A stretch of DNA of 61,894 nt from Devosia sp. (GTDB lineage: Bacteria; Pseudomonadota; Alphaproteobacteria; Rhizobiales; Devosiaceae). Location of the stretch: NCBI RefSeq assembly GCF_014860165.1, contig NZ_JACZKG010000068.1, forward strand, positions 1 to 61,894, written 5' to 3'. The notes under the pieces are model-generated. The model was not told the origin of the DNA, did no database searches, and saw only the letters and a list, made by a program, of their open reading frames with translations. Each line of letters begins with the position of its first letter. The first letter of the stretch is position 1. Positions 13,398-21,728 of the stretch are shown here, piece by piece. Made by a program: the position numbers and the translations under genes.

Positions 13398-15560
13398 GTG
13401 CAGGATCCGTTCTATACCAAGGAAAAGCGCAAGAAATCGGGCGGCATGCTTGCCGCCGATGCGTGGCTCGATTCCTCGCTCTATGAATTCTGGCATGCGC
13501 TGGGCCGCGCCTATACGCGCTTCCAGGATTTCATGAGCATCTTCCACGTCGCCGGCATCCGCCGCTTCCTCGTGGAAATCCTCAGCGACGGCTTCTCGTT
13601 TTTCGCCATCGGCTGCGTGCTGATGACGGCTCTGGCTTTGCCCGCCTTCGACGCCACCGCCTCGGGCGAGTATAACAAGGCCGAAGACTATTCCGTTGTT
13701 TTCCTTGATCGTTTCGGCACCGAGATCGGCCGCCGCGGCATCCGCTCGGACGATTCGGTCGCCCTCGACGACATGCCGGACTACCTGCTCAAGGCCACCC
13801 TCGCCACCGAGGACCGGCGCTTCTACGAGCATTTCGGCATCGACGTGGTCGGCACATTGCGCGCTCTGATGAGCAATGCCCAGGGCGACAATTCCACCCA
13901 GGGCGGCTCCTCGATCACCCAGCAGCTGGCCAAAAACCTGTTCCTCAGCTCGGAGCGAACCCTCGAGCGCAAGATCATCGAGGCGTTCCTGGCCGTCTGG
14001 CTGGAGTGGCACTACAGCAAGGACGAGATCCTCAAGCTCTATTTCGATCGCGCCTATATGGGCGGCGGCAATTTCGGCGTGGTGGCAGCCTCCGACTACT
14101 ATTTCGGCAAGAAGGTGCAGGACATCAACCTGGCCGAGGCCGCCATGCTGTCGGGCCTGTTCAAGGCCCCTACCCGCTATGCGCCGCATGTCGACCTCGC
14201 CGCCGCCCGTGGCCGCGCCAATCTGGTGCTCTCCAACATGGTGGCCGCCGGCTTCCTCACCGAGGGCCAGGTCACCGCGGCCCGGCGTCATCCTGCCACC
14301 CCGATCAGCCGGGCGGCCGATGCCAATTCGCCCAACTATTTCCTCGACTGGGCCTTCGAGCAGTCCAAGCTGCTGATCGAGCAACAGGCGCATGCGACCA
14401 ACAATTTCGTGGTGCGCACCACCATCGATACGACCCTGCAGAAATATGCCGAAGAGGCCGTGATCTCGACCGTGCTCGAACAGGGCGAGCGGTACGACGT
14501 CACTCAGGCGGCCATGGTGGTCACCGACACGTCTGGCGCCATCCGCGCCATGGTCGGCGGCATGGACTATGGCAAGAGCCAGTTCAACCGGGCCATCGTC
14601 TCCACCCGCCAGCCCGGCTCGGCCTACAAGATTTTCGTCTATTCCGAGGCCCTCGAGCAGCTCGGCCTGACGCCATCGGATATGATCACCGATCGCCCGG
14701 TCTGCATCGGCGACTGGTGCCCGCAGAATTACGGCCGCAGCTACAAGGGCACAGTGACCCTGGCCTCGGCTTTGGCCCAGTCGCTCAACACTGTGCCGGT
14801 CACGCTCTCGATCAAGACGGGCCGCGATACCATTGCCGCGCTCAGCCACCGCATGGGCCTGCAGGCCGATTACCCGGTCACCCGCTCGCTGGCCCTCGGC
14901 GTGGCCTCGGTGTCGGTGCTCGACATGACCTCGTCCTACGCGGTGCTGGCCAATCAGGGCTACAAGACCCCGGCCTATGGCATCACCCGCATGACCACGC
15001 TCAATGGCGAGCAGGTATTTGAGATCGATCCCGATGCACCGCGCGAGCGCGTGCTCAGCGAGACCACCGTCGCCAACATGAATTTCATGCTGCGTGGCGT
15101 CATCACCGGGGGCACTGGCCGCCGCGCTGACGTGCCCGGCGTCCCCGTGGCCGGCAAGACCGGCACCACCTCGTCCTACCGCGACGCCTGGTTCTGTGGC
15201 TACACCGGCAATTACGTCGCCGCCGTCTGGTTTGGTAATGACGACTACCACCCGACCAACAACCTGACAGGCGGCACGCTGCCCGCCATCGCCTGGCAGA
15301 AATTCATGGCCTATGCCCATACCAATATCGACATCAAACCGGTCTTCGGTGTCGATTTCGTCATCGAGCCGCCCATCGTGGCCGAGGCCGATCCAGAAGC
15401 CCTGCCCGAAGAAGTCATCCAGCGCCCGCCCAGCCTGACGCCCGGGGCCGCCCGCAAGCTCGTCGACCTCGCCGACCGCTTCGCGGCCACGCTAGAGGCG
15501 GCCGAACTGCCTTTGGATCAGGCCAGCGTGCCGGTGACAGATGAGAGGCCCGCCTTGTAG
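13398..15560 (+). CDS. Class A penicillin-binding protein 1A (transglycosylase/transpeptidase)
   Basis: A bifunctional peptidoglycan synthase of about 720 residues at the inner membrane. One transmembrane helix lies near residues 66-86. The glycosyltransferase (GT51) domain shows 'ATEDRRFYEHFGID' with catalytic Glu, 'GGSSITQQLAKNLFL' and 'ERKIIEAFLA'. The transpeptidase domain shows SxxK 'QPGSAYK', SxN 'SLN' and KTG 'AGKTGTTSSYRDAWF'. A GTG start is chosen since GAGGA precedes it by 6 nt. An unusually long 60-residue cytoplasmic N-terminus precedes the helix. The operator of the next toxin gene overlaps its stop codon. Confidence 0.95.
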   Translation: MQDPFYTKEKRKKSGGMLAADAWLDSSLYEFWHALGRAYTRFQDFMSIFHVAGIRRFLVEILSDGFSFFAIGCVLMTALALPAFDATASGEYNKAEDYSVVFLDRFGTEIGRRGIRSDDSVALDDMPDYLLKATLATEDRRFYEHFGIDVVGTLRALMSNAQGDNSTQGGSSITQQLAKNLFLSSERTLERKIIEAFLAVWLEWHYSKDEILKLYFDRAYMGGGNFGVVAASDYYFGKKVQDINLAEAAMLSGLFKAPTRYAPHVDLAAARGRANLVLSNMVAAGFLTEGQVTAARRHPATPISRAADANSPNYFLDWAFEQSKLLIEQQAHATNNFVVRTTIDTTLQKYAEEAVISTVLEQGERYDVTQAAMVVTDTSGAIRAMVGGMDYGKSQFNRAIVSTRQPGSAYKIFVYSEALEQLGLTPSDMITDRPVCIGDWCPQNYGRSYKGTVTLASALAQSLNTVPVTLSIKTGRDTIAALSHRMGLQADYPVTRSLALGVASVSVLDMTSSYAVLANQGYKTPAYGITRMTTLNGEQVFEIDPDAPRERVLSETTVANMNFMLRGVITGGTGRRADVPGVPVAGKTGTTSSYRDAWFCGYTGNYVAAVWFGNDDYHPTNNLTGGTLPAIAWQKFMAYAHTNIDIKPVFGVDFVIEPPIVAEADPEALPEEVIQRPPSLTPGAARKLVDLADRFAATLEAAELPLDQASVPVTDERPAL

Positions 15561-15589
15561 TCGTTGACTACAATGTAGCTTTCAACTAC
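15555..15589 (+). promoter_or_regulatory. Twin operators for the RelE/Xre toxin-antitoxin pair
   Basis: TTGTAGTC-gtt-GACTACAA (15555-15573) is a perfect 8-bp inverted repeat. A second, shorter copy GTAGCTTTCAACTAC (15575-15589) follows, offset by 18 bp. The first overlaps the stop codon of the penicillin-binding protein gene. Tandem palindromes just before a toxin-antitoxin pair are the expected target of the antitoxin HTH. Confidence 0.75.
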
Positions 15590-15600
15590 GTTCGATCCTC

Positions 15601-15849
15601 ATGAAGCCGATAACGTTCAAGCCATCGGCTTCCAGAGCGCTTCGCCGAATGCCGGCGAACACGGCCCAGCGGATCGTCGGCAAGATTGAAGCTTACGCGG
15701 CGGACCCAGCTTCGCAGCGGAACAACGTCAAGGCGCTCAAGGGTACCGCGGCGATCCGACTACGTGTCGGCGACCGGCGGGTCATCATTCTGGATGGCGT
15801 GGTGCTCGACATCCTCGATATCGGGCCGCGTGGCGGCATCTATGACTGA
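15601..15849 (+). CDS. RelE/ParE-family toxin
   Basis: An 82-residue RelE-superfamily protein, usually a ribosome-dependent mRNase. 'KPSASRALRRMPANTAQRIVGKIEAYAADP' (about 7-36) is the helical hairpin and 'VKALKGTAAIRLRVGDRRVIIL' the typical basic strand, ending 'ILDIGPRGGIYD'. The toxin gene precedes its antitoxin, the HigBA-like order. The ribosome-binding site is weak. Confidence 0.88.
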   Translation: MKPITFKPSASRALRRMPANTAQRIVGKIEAYAADPASQRNNVKALKGTAAIRLRVGDRRVIILDGVVLDILDIGPRGGIYD

Positions 15850-15861
15850 ATGGAGGTTCCG

Positions 15862-16191
15862 ATGAACGAGATGATCACCATTACCCGTGCGGAGTACGAC
15901 CGCCTGCGGGAAGCGGCAGAGAACCTTGCCGATTTCGAGGCCTATTCGCGAGCTATGGCGGCTAACGAGGAGTCCATTCCGGCCGCGGCGGTCAAGCGCA
16001 TGATTGGCGGAGAGAGCCCCGTACGGGTCTATCGCGAGTTGAGGGAAATGACACAGACCGCGCTGGCGAAGGTATCGGGGGTCAACCGCGTACAAATCGC
16101 CGATATCGAGGCAGGTCGCAGCAAGGGCTCCATCGAGACCATGCGCAAGTTGGCCGAGGCCCTTCGCTTGACCATCGACGATCTCGTTTGA
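15862..16191 (+). CDS. Xre-family antitoxin
   Basis: A 109-residue antitoxin partner. Residues 1-50 form a charged helical region beginning MNEMITITRAEYDRLREAAE that should wrap the toxin; residues about 57-105 are an Xre HTH ('MTQTALAKVSGVNRVQIADIE' and 'METMRKLAEAL'-like text). The ATG at 15862 is chosen because GGAGG (15852-15856) lies 5 nt upstream; an upstream ATG lacks a ribosome-binding site. It should repress the pair through the twin operators. Confidence 0.88.
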   Translation: MNEMITITRAEYDRLREAAENLADFEAYSRAMAANEESIPAAAVKRMIGGESPVRVYRELREMTQTALAKVSGVNRVQIADIEAGRSKGSIETMRKLAEALRLTIDDLV

Positions 16192-16283
16192 TCCTCCGGC
16201 CAACCTTGCTACAAGCGAGGCAGCCACTCCGCGCGCAGGTCTCGCCGCCCATGCCGTCCTTTGCCTCTCCGAGCTGCTAGACC

Positions 16284-16856
16284 GTGCGTTTCGTCTTCTA
16301 TCTCCTCATGATGATCGCAGTGGCGCTCGGGGTCGGTTTCGGCCTCAGCTACTACGCGTTGACCGACGGGCGCCTGTTCGGCGTGGCCCAGGTCGGCCCA
16401 TGGCATGCCTGGCCCGATGTCGGCGCCCATACGCCCAATCCCTATACGCGCGGCCATCTCGCCCGCACCGCCGCCTTCGAGCTGGGCCAGTCCGAGGGGC
16501 TGGAATTCATTGCCGCCATAGATAGCGACGGCGAGCCGCTGACCCGCGACTGCGCCTACCGCATCGAGGGCAAGACGCCGCTGGCGACCTTCTGGACGCT
16601 GGTGGCGGTCGATGAGGACGGCATCAATGTCGCCGCGCCCGATGTCGCCGCCGCCATGCGCAGCAGCGGCATTGCCCGGGCCGATGATGGCTCCATCATC
16701 ATCAATGTCGGCACAAGCCTGTTGCCGCAAGACTGGCTGGAACTGACCGGTGAGGGACCGTTCAAACTGGTGCTGACCCTCTATGACACGGCCGCCTTTT
16801 CCGGCTTCTCCAGCGATGCCTCGATGCCATCGATCATCCGGGGGGATTGCGCATGA
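16284..16856 (+). CDS. DUF1214 domain membrane-anchored protein
   Basis: A 190-residue protein with an N-terminal membrane anchor or signal helix (about residues 4-26, FYLLMMIAVALGVGFGLSYYAL) and a periplasmic DUF1214 domain: 'YTRGHLARTAAFELGQSEGLEF', 'YRIEGKTPLATFWTLVA' and 'LLPQDWLELTGEGPFKLVLTLYD'. Family members are uncharacterised. The stop overlaps the start of the DUF1254 gene (ATGA), so the two proteins probably act together. Confidence 0.87.
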   Translation: MRFVFYLLMMIAVALGVGFGLSYYALTDGRLFGVAQVGPWHAWPDVGAHTPNPYTRGHLARTAAFELGQSEGLEFIAAIDSDGEPLTRDCAYRIEGKTPLATFWTLVAVDEDGINVAAPDVAAAMRSSGIARADDGSIIINVGTSLLPQDWLELTGEGPFKLVLTLYDTAAFSGFSSDASMPSIIRGDCA

Positions 16857-17398
16857 TCCGCCCCCTGCTCTGGATTCTGGGTGGCCTGGTGCTGGGTGGC
16901 ATCATCCACATCATCGTCATCCTCACGCTGCCTGCGCTGGCCGAGCAGTCCGTCTGGAGCCGGGTGGCGTCGCTTGAAGCCGACAATCGCATGGCCATCC
17001 TGCCGCCCGTGGTGGCCGGCGAGCCCAATCCGCTCGGCCTTGATCCGGAGCTGGTCTATGGCCTGTGCCGGGTCGATCTCGCCAATGGCCCGGCCTATGT
17101 GAGCGGCGTGCTGCCCGATGCTTTCTGGTCGGTCGCACTGTTCAATCCGGCGGGCATCGTCACCTATTCGACCACCAACCGCGACGGCATCGGCCAGACG
17201 GTCGAGCTGGGCATCTTCAACGCCGCCCAGACGCGCCTCTTGGCCCAGCAGCAACTCGATATCGCCGAAGGGCTGCTCGTGGTGGAATCGGCCAGCGACA
17301 AGCTCCTGATCCTGGTCCGCCTCGCCCCACCCCACCGCGCCATGCGGGTGCGCTTCGAGCAGGAATTATCGGAAGTGGAGTGCGGCACGCGGGGGTGA
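16853..17398 (+). CDS. DUF1254 domain membrane-anchored protein
   Basis: A 181-residue protein: an N-terminal transmembrane helix (about 5-27) followed by a periplasmic DUF1254-type domain with 'DPELVYGLCRVDLANGPAYV' and 'FWSVALFNPAGIVTYSTTNRDG'. It is coupled to the DUF1214 gene by an ATGA overlap and GGGGG ribosome-binding site. In other bacteria the two domains are often fused in one longer protein; here they are separate. Function unknown. Confidence 0.87.
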   Translation: MIRPLLWILGGLVLGGIIHIIVILTLPALAEQSVWSRVASLEADNRMAILPPVVAGEPNPLGLDPELVYGLCRVDLANGPAYVSGVLPDAFWSVALFNPAGIVTYSTTNRDGIGQTVELGIFNAAQTRLLAQQQLDIAEGLLVVESASDKLLILVRLAPPHRAMRVRFEQELSEVECGTRG

Positions 17399-17697
17399 GG
17401 CGTGCCATATCTGGTGTGGGGTGGAGAGCAGACTGCCTGACCAAAGCAGACGTCCAAAGATTGTCATGTTCCAGGCCACGAGCCTGAGCGGACAGCAAGT
17501 CCCTGCCCTGCGGAAGCGCTGCGCCGAGGTGTCTTGTCGAGACGTCGTGCTCGGGATTGATTGGTCAACGCCTGCGAACAGTTTGGCTTTCAAACCCAAA
17601 TTGAACTATTTGACACTTGCGCGACGTGCCGTCCGCACGCATGGAAATGCCGGCCAAGCCCACCCGGGGCCGCGTAATGATCAAAAGAGGACGGCTG
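17399..17697. other. Intergenic leader upstream of panB
   Basis: I see no credible gene in these 299 bp. A TTGACA at 17610-17615 could be a -35 box but has no convincing -10 partner. The panB frame stays open back to 17617, so the true start, and hence leader length, is uncertain by about 80 bp. Confidence 0.4.
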
Positions 17698-18504
17698 GTG
17701 TCCGCGACGACAGATAACAAACGCCTCACGACACGCGACATCCATGCGCTCCGCCGCAGCGGCGAGAAGATCGCCATGTTGACGGCCTATGACCATGTCA
17801 CCGCCGCGCTGGTGGACCAGGCCGGCGTCGAAATCATCCTGGTCGGGGACAGCCTGGGCAATGTGGTGCTCGGCTACGAGACAACGCTCCCGGTGACGCT
17901 GGACGACATGATTCGCCATGCCGGGGCGGTCTATCGTGGCACCACAAGGGCCATGGTGGTGTGCGACTTGCCCTTCGGCACGGCAAAAGATCCCGAGACG
18001 GCCTTGGGCAGTGCCATCGCCGTGCTGCAGCAGACCGGTTGCCAGGCGGTCAAGATCGAGGGCGGCGGGGCGGCTGCGCCGATCGTGGCGCGACTGGTGG
18101 AGCAGGGCATCCCGGTGATGGCGCATATCGGGCTGACACCCCAGGCGGTGCATCAGCTCGGGGGCTATTATCGCCATGGCAAGGACGCGCCAGCGGCTCA
18201 GGAACTGATCGCGGCGGCACGCGAGCTGCAAAAGGCTGGGGCATTCGCCATCGTGCTCGAATTCATCGTGCCCGAAGTCGCGGCGGAAATAACCCAGATG
18301 CTGGATATACCCACGATCGGCATCGGATCGGGGCCCGATTGTGCCGGGCAGGTTCTGGTGATCAACGATCTGATCGGGCTCAATGTCGGCCCGGTGCCTG
18401 GTTTCGCCAAGCCCAAAGCGGATGTCGCCGGCATAATCCGACAGGCCGTCGGTGAATATGTCGCCGAAGTTAAGGCGCATCCGAAGGAACCGTCCATTGG
18501 CTGA
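17698..18504 (+). CDS. panB: 3-methyl-2-oxobutanoate hydroxymethyltransferase
   Basis: It makes ketopantoate from 2-oxoisovalerate using methylene-tetrahydrofolate, the first step of pantothenate synthesis. Motifs: 'MLTAYDHVTAALVDQAG', 'LVGDSLGNVVLGYETTLPVTLDDM', 'DLPFG', 'KIEGG' and 'VMAHIGLTPQAVHQLGGYY'. The GTG at 17698 is chosen because AGAGG lies 7 nt upstream and the resulting 268 residues match the usual length; an ATG at 17677 is possible. First gene of a tight operon; its 3' end overlaps coaX. Confidence 0.93.
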   Translation: MSATTDNKRLTTRDIHALRRSGEKIAMLTAYDHVTAALVDQAGVEIILVGDSLGNVVLGYETTLPVTLDDMIRHAGAVYRGTTRAMVVCDLPFGTAKDPETALGSAIAVLQQTGCQAVKIEGGGAAAPIVARLVEQGIPVMAHIGLTPQAVHQLGGYYRHGKDAPAAQELIAAARELQKAGAFAIVLEFIVPEVAAEITQMLDIPTIGIGSGPDCAGQVLVINDLIGLNVGPVPGFAKPKADVAGIIRQAVGEYVAEVKAHPKEPSIG

Positions 18505-19267
18505 ACACTGGCTGCTGCTCGATATCGGCAATACCCACACCGTCGCCGGACTGTTCCAGCCCGATGGACAGAGGATCGCCGAGGTGCGGTTCCGCACCGA
18601 TCCGCAATGCACTGCGGACGAATACCGCATGCAATTGCGCCAACTGTTCAGCGACACCCTGGGGCAGAACGTCTGGGAAATGGCGGACCGCGCCATTCTG
18701 TCCACCGTCGTGCCAGCGCTCGAGGCCACCGTCACCAAGGCCTGTGACGCCGTGCCGGTGCTGTCCGTCAATGCCCGGCTGAAGCGTGATTTCGAACTCG
18801 ACCTGCCGCATCCCGAACAGCTCGGCGCCGACCGGCTCTGCAACGTCGCGGGCGCGTTGAGCCTGGTCAAGGCGCCGATGCTCATCGTCGATGCCGGGAC
18901 AGCCACCACATTCTGCCTCGTCGATGTCAGACAGGCCTATATCGGCGGCGCCATCGTGCCGGGATTGGACACGAGCTGGCGGGCCCTGCAGGCGCGGGCG
19001 GCCAAACTCTTCTCGGTTGAGCTGATCCGGCCAGACAATGCCGTCGGCAACACTACCGAACTGCAAATCCAGAGCGGCGTGCTGCAGGGCTACGAGGCGC
19101 TGATCGAGGGCATGGCCGACCGGCTGCTGCGCGATGCCGGCTTCGCAGAGGCCACGCTGATCGCCACGGGCGGCTGCACAAGACTGATTCGCCTCTCCGA
19201 CCGTTTCCGTATGGAGCCGGACCTGACGCTTCTGGGCCTCTTCCGCTATGGGCAGCTGAATGGCTAG
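18497..19267 (+). CDS. coaX: Type III pantothenate kinase
   Basis: It phosphorylates pantothenate, the first step of CoA synthesis. Motifs: 'LLLDIGNTHTVAGLF' phosphate-binding loop at the N-terminus, 'GADRLCNVAGA', 'IVDAGTATTFCLVD', 'GGAIVPGLDTSWRAL' and a late 'IATGGCTRLI'. The TTG start at 18497 overlaps the panB stop and has GAAGGA upstream; it gives 256 residues, the normal length. No membrane or partner domain. Confidence 0.92.
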   Translation: MAEHWLLLDIGNTHTVAGLFQPDGQRIAEVRFRTDPQCTADEYRMQLRQLFSDTLGQNVWEMADRAILSTVVPALEATVTKACDAVPVLSVNARLKRDFELDLPHPEQLGADRLCNVAGALSLVKAPMLIVDAGTATTFCLVDVRQAYIGGAIVPGLDTSWRALQARAAKLFSVELIRPDNAVGNTTELQIQSGVLQGYEALIEGMADRLLRDAGFAEATLIATGGCTRLIRLSDRFRMEPDLTLLGLFRYGQLNG

Positions 19268-20471
19268 CAACATCCTCATCGCCGTCACCGGCAGCATCTC
19301 GGCCTACAAGATTGCCGATGTGGTCTCCGAACTGGGCAAGCGCGGGCATCAGGTGCAATGCATCCTGAGTGAAAGTGCGGCACAGTTCGTGACGCCATTG
19401 GTTCTGGAAACGTTGAGCGGGCGACCGGTCAAATCCGCCTTGTTCGGGCCCGGCGTATCGGGGACCGAGCATATCGACCTGGCGCGCTGGGCCGATGTCT
19501 TCGTCGTGGCGCCAGCCACCGCCAATGTCTTGGCCAAGCTGGCCCTTGGGCTGGCCGATGACCTGCTGACCACGGTGGCACTGGCAACCACCGCCCCCAT
19601 GCTGATCGCGCCCGCGATGAACACGGTGATGTGGGACCACCCTGCCACCCGGCAGAATCTGAAGACGCTGGTGGATCGGGGCGCCGCCGTGATCGACCCG
19701 GCGGCAGGCACCTTGGCCTGTGGTGAGGTCGGCGTTGGCAAGCTGGCACCAGTGGCCGCCATCGTCGAGGCGATCGAGGCGGCGGTCGTGGTGCCGAATC
19801 GGGACCTGACCGGGGTCAAGGTCCTGATTACAGCCGGCCCGACGACGAGCCCGATCGACGCAGTGCGCTATATCACCAACCATTCGACCGGCCGCATGGG
19901 CGCCGCCATGGCCGAGGAAGCGCTGCGGCGCGGTGCCGAGGTGCGCTATGTGCTGGGCGTGGACAAGGGTGTGGTTCGTCCAGTGGTGCCCAAGGGCAGC
20001 GCCGACCGGCTGACGCTGGTCGAGGTGCGGACCGCCGAAGAGATGGCAGCGGCAGCGCTGGGTTTCCTGCCCGACGTCAACGGAGTTATCGCAACCGCCG
20101 CCGTACTGGATTATCGCGTAGCCAACCCGGCCACGAGCAAGCTGAAGCGGGCGGCGGAGGCCACTGTCCTGGACATGGTCCCGTCGGTCGATGTGCTGGG
20201 CTCCCTGCGGGCTGCAGCCACCGACCAGTGGTTCCTGGGTTTTGCCGCGGAAACCGACAATGTCGAAGCCAATGGCCGCGGCAAGCTCGAGAGCAAAGGG
20301 CTCGATTTCCTGTTCGCCAATCCGGTCGCACGGGTCGGCGAGACCAGTGAAACCGGCTTTTCGGTGCCGACCAATGCCGGCACCTTGCTGCGTCGCGACG
20401 GCGACGCGGTCAGCCTGCCTGTCATGAGCAAGGCCGAACTGGCGCGGCGCCTGTGGGATCTGATCGTATGA
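19260..20471 (+). CDS. coaBC: Bifunctional phosphopantothenoylcysteine decarboxylase/synthetase
   Basis: A 403-residue fusion. The N-terminal CoaC half (flavin-dependent decarboxylase) shows 'ILIAVTGSISAYKIADV', the active-site His region 'HIDLARWADVFVVAPATANVLAKLA', 'PAMNTVMW' and the substrate-clamp Cys in 'LACGEVGVGKLA'. The C-terminal CoaB half (CTP-dependent synthetase) starts near 184 with 'VLITAGPTTSPIDAVRYITNHSTGRMG' and includes 'AAVLDYRVA'. It converts 4'-phosphopantothenate plus cysteine to 4'-phosphopantetheine. Its ATG overlaps the coaX stop. Confidence 0.95.
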   Translation: MASNILIAVTGSISAYKIADVVSELGKRGHQVQCILSESAAQFVTPLVLETLSGRPVKSALFGPGVSGTEHIDLARWADVFVVAPATANVLAKLALGLADDLLTTVALATTAPMLIAPAMNTVMWDHPATRQNLKTLVDRGAAVIDPAAGTLACGEVGVGKLAPVAAIVEAIEAAVVVPNRDLTGVKVLITAGPTTSPIDAVRYITNHSTGRMGAAMAEEALRRGAEVRYVLGVDKGVVRPVVPKGSADRLTLVEVRTAEEMAAAALGFLPDVNGVIATAAVLDYRVANPATSKLKRAAEATVLDMVPSVDVLGSLRAAATDQWFLGFAAETDNVEANGRGKLESKGLDFLFANPVARVGETSETGFSVPTNAGTLLRRDGDAVSLPVMSKAELARRLWDLIV

Positions 20472-21313
20472 CTGTCATATTGCGAACAGTGGGTGAAGTG
20501 CGGGCCTGGCGCGGCGCGTTGCCCGCGGGTCGGACGGTTGGCTTCGTGCCGACCATGGGCGCGCTGCATGCCGGCCATATCAGCCTCATGGCACTGGCAA
20601 AGAGCCGCGCGGCGGTGACCATTGCCAGCATTTTCGTCAATCCGCTGCAGTTCGGGCCCAATGAGGATCTGGCGAAGTATCCGCGGCCGATCGAGAAGGA
20701 CCTGGCCTTGCTCGAAGCCGCCGGTGTCGATGCACTGTTCTTGCCCGAAGTGGCCGATCTCTATCCCGAGGGTGCATCAACCTTCGTGGTCGAGGAGAGC
20801 GTATCCGGGCCCATGTGCGGCGCGGCACGGCCTGGGCATTTCCGCGGTGTGACCACGGTCGTGCTCAAGCTGTTCAACATCGTGCAGCCTGATCTGGCTG
20901 TCTTCGGGCAGAAGGACGCGCAGCAATGCGCCGTGATCGAGCGGATGGTGCGTGATCTCGTTATCCCGATCGAAATCGTGCGTGGACCGATTGTCCGGGA
21001 GTCGGATGGCTTGGCGCTGAGTTCGCGCAATGTCTATCTCAGCCCCGAGGACCGTGCGGCGGCACCCCTGATCCATACCAGCCTGCAAGCTGTGAAAGCG
21101 GCATTCGATGCGGGCCAGCACGATGCCGGTGCCCTCGCGGCGATTGGTCGGGCCGTTCTGGGCCAAGATCCGAGGTTCACGGTACAGTATTGGGACGTCC
21201 GCGATCCAAAGAGCCTGGCCGTCATCGACAATGTTGGAAGAGGCGGCGCGCTACTCGCCGTCGCGGCCTATCTCGGAACCACAAGGCTGATCGACAATAT
21301 CGTCGTGAGCTAG
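20468..21313 (+). CDS. panC: Pantothenate synthetase
   Basis: It condenses pantoate and beta-alanine with ATP. The 281-residue protein has the class-I-like motifs 'FVPTMGALHAGH' (HIGH equivalent), 'FVNPLQFGPNEDL', 'FGQKDAQQCAVI' and 'VRESDGLALSSRNVYLS' (KMSKS equivalent). The ATG overlaps the coaBC stop (ATGA). Last gene of the panB-coaX-coaBC-panC unit; panD and ketopantoate reductase are not in this window. Confidence 0.95.
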   Translation: MTVILRTVGEVRAWRGALPAGRTVGFVPTMGALHAGHISLMALAKSRAAVTIASIFVNPLQFGPNEDLAKYPRPIEKDLALLEAAGVDALFLPEVADLYPEGASTFVVEESVSGPMCGAARPGHFRGVTTVVLKLFNIVQPDLAVFGQKDAQQCAVIERMVRDLVIPIEIVRGPIVRESDGLALSSRNVYLSPEDRAAAPLIHTSLQAVKAAFDAGQHDAGALAAIGRAVLGQDPRFTVQYWDVRDPKSLAVIDNVGRGGALLAVAAYLGTTRLIDNIVVS

Positions 21314-21728
21314 TCCGGCGCCAGCAGTGAACAGTTGGTGGTCGAGACCTCGCAAATCCTTGTCCAGCGGAGATCACTCTTTGGTGCATGCCTAACTGGC
21401 GGCTGGCATGTCGCTAAAGCCGGAGACACTCCCATTGGTGGCCAAGGCAGCGACGGTGGCTAGCCGACATGGGCTCAGGAGGGCATTGCGGAGGTAGAGC
21501 TCGGAGGGCTCAACGTCATCCATGGCCCGGACTTGTGCTCGGGGGCCTTGGCCGAGGTGATCGCCACTTTCGAGCCAAGGAGTATTACCACGAGATGACG
21601 GCGGCGGAGTTTGCGGACGAGGCCGAAAAAACTGGGACGACTTAACTATCGTGGACTCACCCCAGGCGGTGCTTGCCGGCACGATCCAGAGTGGTTGTGC
21701 GGTAATGGTGTGTGCGTGGTTTGCCTTC
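21314..21728. other. Gene-free stretch, possible decayed coding DNA
   Basis: No intact gene is supported in these 415 bp. One plus-strand reading near 21569-21644 gives 'YYHEMTAAEFADEAEKTGTT' followed by a stop, without start or continuation, which looks like a remnant. I cannot name the source; a degraded insertion sequence is one possibility. The panC terminator should be here but I see no strong hairpin with a T-run. Confidence 0.35.

Noticed and set aside
13233..15320. A 695-codon open frame on the minus strand opposite the penicillin-binding protein gene
   Set aside because: It is antisense to a well-conserved gene, has low-complexity His/Gly/Arg-rich wording and no domain; long antisense frames are expected at this GC content.
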